Source of the DNA: a bacterium
GTDB lineage: Bacteria > Hydrogenedentota > Hydrogenedentia > Hydrogenedentiales > SLHB01
Direction: 5' to 3'
Assembly (NCBI GenBank): GCA_024231375.1
Contig: JAAEQP010000135.1
Location: 1 to 11,489 of the forward strand
Length of the DNA: 11,489 nt
Shown here: piece by piece, positions 8,501 through 11,489 of the stretch
Layout of the letters: each line of letters opens with the position of its first letter
Position numbering within the stretch: position 1 is the stretch's first letter
Made by a program: the position numbers and the translations under genes
The notes under the pieces: model-generated
Told to the model about the DNA's origin: nothing
The model's database searches: none
The model's input: the letters and a program-made list of their open reading frames with translations, nothing else

Positions 8501-8923
8501 GGAACCAGCAAAGGGTGCTACCCCGACTCGTGGAACATGGTGAAGAACACGCCCAACCCCGCCGACATCAACCCCGAGAACATCCTCGTCAACGAGTTCC
8601 GATTGCGGGGTCAATCGCCCGAGATCCGCTTTGCGCGAATCGAAGGCGGCGACACGCCGGTCCTACTGAATTCCGCCGCCGACATCGTCGCCACCAAAGG
8701 CTCGCTAGCCGACAAAGCCATCGAGTTCACGGTACGGTCGGGCCGTGAGACCTATTCGCTGCTCGCGCCCGTTCCCAAACCAGCCACCGTCACCGGCGTC
8801 GGTGAACCTGTTGCCGACAGCACCGCCCTCAGAACCGTCCCCACCGGCTGGCTCTACGACGCGGAACTCCAGGGCCTGGTCGTCAAACACACCGGCGAAG
8901 CCACCTGCACCGTGCGCTGGTAG
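5513..8923 (+). CDS. Large secreted multi-domain protein with a six-hairpin (alpha/alpha toroid) glycosidase-like domain
   Basis: The product has 1136 residues. A Sec signal peptide is visible (MRFKRF, hydrophobic LVLLTLCALAGAVGA, likely cleavage after A21). Domains are inferred by pattern only. Residues ~62-185 look like a carbohydrate-binding-like beta-sandwich similar to NPCBM domains ('FIIHVDGEEVFNEDALG', 'VDLTPWAGQQVAVELRTNA'). Residues ~277-367 look like a CARDB/Ig-like domain ('PFNVLFATKNTGRG'). Residues ~390-655 are a beta-rich region resembling the mutarotase-like part of many toroid glycosidases. Residues ~665-1015 are a helix-rich toroid with 'YLWTHAGCH' (767-775), 'HAHSEKH' (814-820), 'DGDHTLGQ' (826 on), 'PRGAQMWECPLYQPDI' (W876, E877), 'RLTGDLAYLEQARYW' and W925-E926-M-E928. 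The remainder is a C-terminal beta domain. E818, D828, E877, E926 and E928 are candidate catalytic acids. The fold suggests glycan hydrolysis or lysis in the periplasm or outside the cell, but I cannot assign a GH or PL family. Confidence 0.82.
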   Translation: MRFKRFLVLLTLCALAGAVGAESWYDAPDTASGVTIHHDFADRFGEAVESNSLSAMASQQERCGNVNLPGVFLHPRDTGDAVLRYEDVTIPAIPGRRAFLVFRVGVRDGIPWETKAANKPNGVRFIIHVDGEEVFNEDALGSYWRGRAVDLTPWAGQQVAVELRTNAIDRHTSYDWGVFGEPMVASLPADATDVASLAPDTVGLMLAEVACTAPGDVTVSAGAVSERVSLQAGRSWIPLTFDGTDAPTLTAASGAATLTGYLAAPYESTLTYPEVAVASPLLTVGRPFNVLFATKNTGRGTHAQDTRVSIEFDGRVSLAPGQPSAQDLRRLQPNEGETLAWRECQATAPGPCVIRVGPVSQECHVFPEEQATAHAHSETPTADASPNAAVFGTVSNGRSRLTFVTDDSGDAYAIGEAWDGSAWQRAASLYPLAQLTVQDAQGRAQTARFQLDGVAADGTTLTVKAKMVGAHRESWPVRLVFDADAEARIRMQAELVGQRPCDVLAFHGPTVLAGDRAFGVEKDFAIFPGLEYLEWDEPSSSERDLAFPLSDRRVPAIHKIATPLMAVQGRGALVGLLWDAKQEWADDEPYPAARFMAPEFESGHQHIHMGLFAPSVGDYVAENTYLAKTPYELLRGGRIRLASTLVLDHEDRYPADSVVFGPHRGGLVLQAMQHWFDEYGLIKPSEQPRPWDEERALCRDAYANAVWNDDPPAWLHCAGWTPGLHVGQATPQLIDLQAGVDADTERAVMDRVSRAIDRAVREQGPHYLWTHAGCHIMLGELPYLVGYLPESMNDLRANALGRLRAKGDAPWVWHAHSEKHATLGIDGDHTLGQASAPSMICLRAARLTGDPELAAMALEAMKQMEQYEVPRGAQMWECPLYQPDILGSAQAIRAYCEAYRLTGDLAYLEQARYWAWTGLPFIYFWEMEGYPTMNHNVISVIGSTFYRHSWLGLPVVWCGLVYAYALQDFAQYDDSFPWAQVAQGITTSAMWQQYPDGTSKGCYPDSWNMVKNTPNPADINPENILVNEFRLRGQSPEIRFARIEGGDTPVLLNSAADIVATKGSLADKAIEFTVRSGRETYSLLAPVPKPATVTGVGEPVADSTALRTVPTGWLYDAELQGLVVKHTGEATCTVRW

Positions 8924-8946
8924 CGAAGGGGGACGCGCCGCCTTCG
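8924..8946 (+). terminator. Possible hairpin after the toroid-protein gene
   Basis: CGAAGG (8924-8929) and CCTTCG (8941-8946) can pair with an 11-base loop directly after the TAG stop. No T-run follows, so this would be at best a weak intrinsic terminator or an mRNA 3'-end stem. Confidence 0.3.
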
Positions 8947-8951
8947 GATTA

Positions 8952-8977
8952 GGTAGGGTCGCGCTCCGTCGCGACCG
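8952..8977. repeat. Dispersed 26-base hairpin repeat, copy 2
   Basis: Identical over 26 bases to 3634-3659 and in the same orientation. The arms are GGTCGCG (8957-8963) and CGCGACC (8970-8976). TCTTCC follows at once. It lies 29 bases after the stop of the toroid-protein gene and 16 bases before another repeat (8994). Confidence 0.85.
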
Positions 8978-8993
8978 TCTTCCTGATGGGGAC

Positions 8994-9033
8994 ATGTACA
9001 AGGACGGCCCTTGGCCACGCGAGCAGACGCACC
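8994..9033 (+). repeat. ~40-base direct repeat upstream of the S51 gene, copy 1
   Basis: Aligns with 9896-9934 with three substitutions and one single-base gap. The shared part includes CAAGGACGG and GCGAGCAGACGCACC. A small inverted repeat (CAAGG/CCTTG) sits inside. The next ~35 bases to about 9075 (GTGGGACCGGCGCCCTCG and neighbours) look like another dispersed block. In the rest of the gene-free gap (about 9076-9181) I see no clear promoter; the best ribosome site for the S51 gene is a weak GAGG at 9174-9177. Confidence 0.75.
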
Positions 9034-9181
9034 GTCTTCGCTCAAGGTGTGGGACCGGCGCCCTCGCCGACGCTCACCGTGATGCAGTGAGCACGCCCCA
9101 TTACCCAAGCTGGAACGTACGCATGGAATCCCATAGAGTGAGTCCAGCGAATCGAGAACAAGAACACACGATGAGGCAACA

Positions 9182-9853
9182 ATGAGAATCGCCTTGGCTG
9201 GAGGCGGAAACGAGCAAGATTCTGCACACATCGACCAGTGCTTCCGCGAATGGCTCGGTCCGAAGGGCAGTCTCCTCTACATCCCCATCGCCCTGAACTG
9301 GCCAGCGGCCAAGTACGCCACCGCCTACCGTTGGCTCTGCGAAGTGTTCCGGCCCAGCGGTGCTCTTAATATTCACATGTGGACCAACTTGGAAGACCAT
9401 GACTCAAACGAAATCTTCGACTACGCTGGCATCTACATCGGCGGAGGCAACACCTACCTGCTCCTGGATTCGCTACGGCGTACGGGACTCGATTCGGCGA
9501 TCACTGAATTCGCACGCGACAACCGTCCTGTGTACGGTGGCAGTGCCGGTGCAGCCGTTCTGGGAAAGAGTATCGAAACCATAGACCACATTGACGTCAA
9601 CGAAGTCGGCCTAACAGACATGACGGGACTGGACCTTCTGAGAGGCCATTCCGTCTGGGTTCACTACGAAGAACAACACCGTGAGTTGGCCGAGAGCTAC
9701 TCCGAATCCCATGACGAAGACTTGGTTGTGCTAACGGAAAGAACCGGGGTCGCATTCGAAGACGGTGAATTCCGGTCCGTTGGCCACGAGCCAGCGTCCG
9801 TCGTGGACCGGGATGGCTGGCGAATTCTGCCGGGCAGGTCGCCCGGGGAATAG
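9182..9853 (+). CDS. Peptidase S51 family protein (PepE / dipeptidase E-like)
   Basis: A 223-residue cytoplasmic protein of the S51 family, which contains the Asp-dipeptidase PepE and, more distantly, cyanophycinase; these are serine peptidases on a class-I glutamine-amidotransferase-like fold. The nucleophile elbow is 'VYGGSAGAAVLG' with S121, preceded by the typical 'GIYIGGGNTYLLLDSLRRTGL' strand-turn (83-103). H161 in 'WVHYEEQHRELAES' fits the position of the catalytic His in PepE (NPHF-like); H156 is the alternative. The length matches the family. Start ATG 9182 has only a weak GAGG 4 bases upstream. A hand count of seven 60-base lines of the gene gives about 54% G+C, against 62-73% in single lines checked in the C45, toroid and GT genes. 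It is bracketed by direct repeats (8994-9033 and 9896-9934). It probably cleaves small acidic peptides, but the substrate is not shown here. Confidence 0.88.
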   Translation: MRIALAGGGNEQDSAHIDQCFREWLGPKGSLLYIPIALNWPAAKYATAYRWLCEVFRPSGALNIHMWTNLEDHDSNEIFDYAGIYIGGGNTYLLLDSLRRTGLDSAITEFARDNRPVYGGSAGAAVLGKSIETIDHIDVNEVGLTDMTGLDLLRGHSVWVHYEEQHRELAESYSESHDEDLVVLTERTGVAFEDGEFRSVGHEPASVVDRDGWRILPGRSPGE

Positions 9854-9895
9854 ACCTCCGCTCTGAAGATCTGCTTTCCCCCATTTGCGCAGGGT

Positions 9896-9934
9896 ATGTC
9901 AAGGACGGTCCTTTGCCGCGCGAGCAGACGCACC
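9896..9934 (+). repeat. ~40-base direct repeat downstream of the S51 gene, copy 2
   Basis: Same orientation as 8994-9033, starting 42 bases after the S51 stop. AAGGA-CGG-TCCTT forms a perfect small inverted repeat here, where copy 1 has a C in place of one T. The tail GCGAGCAGACGCACC is identical in both. It occupies most of the 107-base gap between the convergent S51 and GT genes. Confidence 0.75.
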
Positions 9935-9960
9935 ATCCCATCTCCCAATCTCCTATCCTC

Positions 9961-11313
9961 TCAATCCTCTTCATCCATGTTCACACTCTTGGCCTTCGCC
10001 TCTTCCCACACCCCCAAATCCTCCGGCCGGTCCACATCCGACAACTCATCGAGCTGTGCCACACGCAACCCCGCCCTGGACGCAATCTCCACCGTCTGCG
10101 CCAGGACCTTCTCCGTGCCCCATTCGACCCCGCGAAACAACGCCGGCGCTGGACCACTCAGCCCGATCAGGTAATAGCCCCCATCCGTCGCCGGCCCGAT
10201 CACCAGGTCGTGCCCATTCATCGCATCAAACGCCGCCGCCAACGTGTCCTCGGTCACTCCCGGCGCGTCGATACCGATGACCACCACCCGGTCCATACCG
10301 TCGAGAAACCCCGCATGCACCGCGTCCCACATCCGGTCGCCCAAATCGCCCGTCGCCTGCGGTCGATACGCCAAGCCCGTCCCCAGCCATTCGCACATAC
10401 CCGCGTCGTCGCTGTTATCGTACCGAATGTCGACATCCACCCCGCGACCCTCACGGAACGCTCGTGCCGTCACCACCGTATGCTCCGTCATCGCGCGCTG
10501 CACGTCCGCCGCGCCCTCCGCGCCCAACGCGGGAATCAGACGCGTCTTTGTCTCGCCCGGCACCGGGTACCGTGTGAACACCGCCAACCGCTCCCGGCAC
10601 GGCGTCGACCGCCCGCCCGACAAGGCTTCCCGGAAGATCGTGTACAGGATCTTCGTCCCCGCCGCGAACACACCCTTCACCGTACCCGAAATCTTCGACG
10701 TCCCGATGCGTTTCCGGTAACTCACCGGCACTTCCCCATACCGGAACCCGCGCTTGGCCGCTTTCACCTGCATCTCGACCGTCCACCCGAAATCCCGGTC
10801 AGCCATCTCCAGCGCCTTCAACGTCGCCAAGCGAATCGCGCGGAACGGACCCAGGTCCGTATACCGCACACCCCACAGCATCCGCATCAACGCGCACGAC
10901 AGCCAGTTGCCGAACCGGGCCTGCGGCGTCAACGCGCCCGGCTGGCAGTCCCTGGCCACACGTGACCCAATGACCATGTCGGCCTCGCGCCGCAGAATGG
11001 GGTCGACCAGTTGGTCCATCTCGCCGGGAGAGTCGCTGAAATCGCCGTCCAGGAACACCACGATGTGCGGCGGGTCGGCGCACGCCTCAAGCGCCGCGAT
11101 CCCCGCAAGACATGCCGCGCCGTACCCGCGCTCCGGTTCATTCACCACATCCGCGCCACGAGCGCGCGCCACCTCGGCCGTCGCATCCGTACACGCGTTG
11201 TCCACCACCACCCGGCGGTCCACCCACTCGGGAATCGCGTCCAACACACGGCCAATCGCGCGCTCCTCGTTGAGCGCCGGAATCATCACCCCGATTCGTG
11301 CTCCATCCCGCAT
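9961..11313 (-). CDS. GT2 glycosyltransferase fused to a DUF2064/TIGR04282-type transferase domain
   Basis: A two-domain cytoplasmic protein of 450 residues. Residues ~5-235 are a GT-A family 2 glycosyltransferase, closest in look to the dolichyl/polyprenyl-phosphate hexose transferase group: 'IGVMIPALNEERAIGRVLD', D38 in 'VVVDNACTDAT', 'EPERGYGAACLAGI', the metal-binding D89-G-D91 in 'VVFLDGDFSDSP', then 'VIGSR' and 'TDLGPFRAIR'. There is no C-terminal pair of membrane helices. Residues ~240-440 match DUF2064 (TIGR04282): 'LAVFTRYPVPGETKTRL' (243-259), 'TGDLGDRM' (321-328), 'VIGIDAPGV' (345-353) and 'IGPATDGGYYLIGL' (372-385). TIGR04282 proteins are nucleotide-sugar-type transferases, some linked to arsenosugar biosynthesis, but no arsenosugar genes are present here. 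The donor and acceptor are unknown. The start ATG has no Shine-Dalgarno sequence; see the promoter at 11321-11350. Confidence 0.9.
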   Translation of the reverse strand: MRDGARIGVMIPALNEERAIGRVLDAIPEWVDRRVVVDNACTDATAEVARARGADVVNEPERGYGAACLAGIAALEACADPPHIVVFLDGDFSDSPGEMDQLVDPILRREADMVIGSRVARDCQPGALTPQARFGNWLSCALMRMLWGVRYTDLGPFRAIRLATLKALEMADRDFGWTVEMQVKAAKRGFRYGEVPVSYRKRIGTSKISGTVKGVFAAGTKILYTIFREALSGGRSTPCRERLAVFTRYPVPGETKTRLIPALGAEGAADVQRAMTEHTVVTARAFREGRGVDVDIRYDNSDDAGMCEWLGTGLAYRPQATGDLGDRMWDAVHAGFLDGMDRVVVIGIDAPGVTEDTLAAAFDAMNGHDLVIGPATDGGYYLIGLSGPAPALFRGVEWGTEKVLAQTVEIASRAGLRVAQLDELSDVDRPEDLGVWEEAKAKSVNMDEED

Positions 11314-11320
11314 GGTCGCT

Positions 11321-11350
11321 GTTATACGGCGAATGGGGCAGAGGCATCAA
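11321..11350 (-). promoter_or_regulatory. sigma70-type promoter giving a probably leaderless mRNA for the GT2-DUF2064 gene
   Basis: On the minus strand: TTGATG (11350-11345), an 18-base spacer, TATAAC (11326-11321), then only 7 bases (AGCGACC) before ATG 11313. With a normal distance from the -10 box to the transcription start, the RNA would begin at or within a base or two of the start codon. This fits the absence of a Shine-Dalgarno sequence. Confidence 0.55.
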
Positions 11351-11368
11351 GGCAGCGCTTCCTGTCCT

Positions 11369-11380
11369 CCCCCCCCCCCC
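11369..11380. repeat. C12 homopolymer between divergent promoters
   Basis: Twelve consecutive C residues (G on the minus strand) in the 161-base gap between the GT2-DUF2064 gene and the truncated gene at 11475. It lies 18 bases behind the -35 box of the leftward promoter and 35 bases upstream of the rightward -10 box. The rest of the gap holds only the two promoters. Confidence 0.8.
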
Positions 11381-11413
11381 AATCCTCAGCCTTCCAAGCG
11401 GCGTGACCCGTTT

Positions 11414-11421
11414 GCTACACT
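11414..11421 (+). promoter_or_regulatory. Extended -10 promoter candidate for the gene at 11475
   Basis: TG-C-TACACT forms an extended -10 element (TACACT 11416-11421). The -35 is poor: TTCCAA at 11392-11397, 18 bases away, 3 of 6 matches. The expected start is near 11428, about 47 bases before the ATG. Confidence 0.45.
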
Positions 11422-11474
11422 AGGCGCTTTCGTGGCGGCTGTACCCAGTGAACCCAGACGGTAAGGAAACGACA

Positions 11475-11489
11475 ATGTCACGCAACTAC
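11475..11489 (+). CDS. Start of a gene cut by the window end
   Basis: ATG 11475 opens MSRNY before the window ends. AAGGA at 11463-11467 lies 7 bases upstream, and a promoter candidate sits at 11414-11421. Five codons are too few to name a product. Confidence 0.5.

Noticed and set aside
6806..8614. 602-codon open frame on the minus strand
   Set aside because: Antisense shadow of the toroid protein gene, with low-complexity composition and no domain pattern.
8952..9934. Possible CRISPR array or att sites
   Set aside because: The repeats are of two kinds, have no regular spacing or spacer series, and no cas, integrase or tRNA gene is present.
9913..10965. 350-codon open frame on the plus strand
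   Set aside because: Antisense of the GT2-DUF2064 gene; the translation is Arg/Pro/His-rich, and it starts inside the repeat at 9896-9934.
11432..11464. Ten-codon GTG-to-TAA frame just before the last gene, as a leader peptide
   Set aside because: It has no ribosome site and no regulatory codon pattern, and is merely the end of a long shadow frame.

Overview
The window is GC-rich (roughly 62-65% by eye). It has Tat-exported enzymes, a type I sulfatase, large secreted multi-domain proteins and many short dispersed palindromic repeats. This is the style of polysaccharide-degrading, environmental PVC-like or Hydrogenedentota/Planctomycetota/Lentisphaerota bacteria. The taxonomic guess is inference only; no rRNA or universal marker gene is present.

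Layout, left to right. (1) 2-766 (+) is the 3' part of a glycoside-hydrolase-like TIM-barrel protein. It is followed after 47 bases by a Tat-exported sulfatase of the iduronate-2-sulfatase type (814-2271), probably in the same operon. (2) 2272-2599 is a gene-free stretch filled with a mosaic of short hairpin repeats. (3) 2600-3562 (-) encodes a Tat-exported TIM-barrel protein resembling aldo/keto reductases. It has a clear sigma70 promoter, and a second clear sigma70 promoter points the other way into (4) a probable three-gene operon (+): a C45-type Ntn hydrolase (3739-5208), a 55-residue two-helix membrane protein (5265-5432) and a 1136-residue secreted protein with a helical-toroid domain (5513-8923). 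(5) 8924-9181 is a second repeat cluster, followed by an S51 (PepE-like) serine peptidase gene (9182-9853). This gene is clearly lower in GC and is bracketed by two direct copies of a ~40-base repeat. (6) 9961-11313 (-) encodes a fusion of a GT2 glycosyltransferase with a DUF2064/TIGR04282 nucleotidyl/glycosyl-transferase-like domain, apparently read from a promoter that would give a leaderless mRNA. (7) 11314-11474 is a divergent intergenic region with a C12 homopolymer. A new (+) gene begins at 11475 and is cut by the window end.

The sulfatase, the GH-like protein and the 1136-residue toroid protein together suggest periplasmic breakdown of a sulfated or otherwise decorated glycan, but the substrate cannot be read from the sequence. 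No CRISPR array, phage, transposase, tRNA or rRNA is visible. The least explained items are the toroid protein with its operon partners, the repeat-bracketed S51 gene, and the two divergent promoter regions (one holding a dispersed hairpin repeat, the other a C12 tract).
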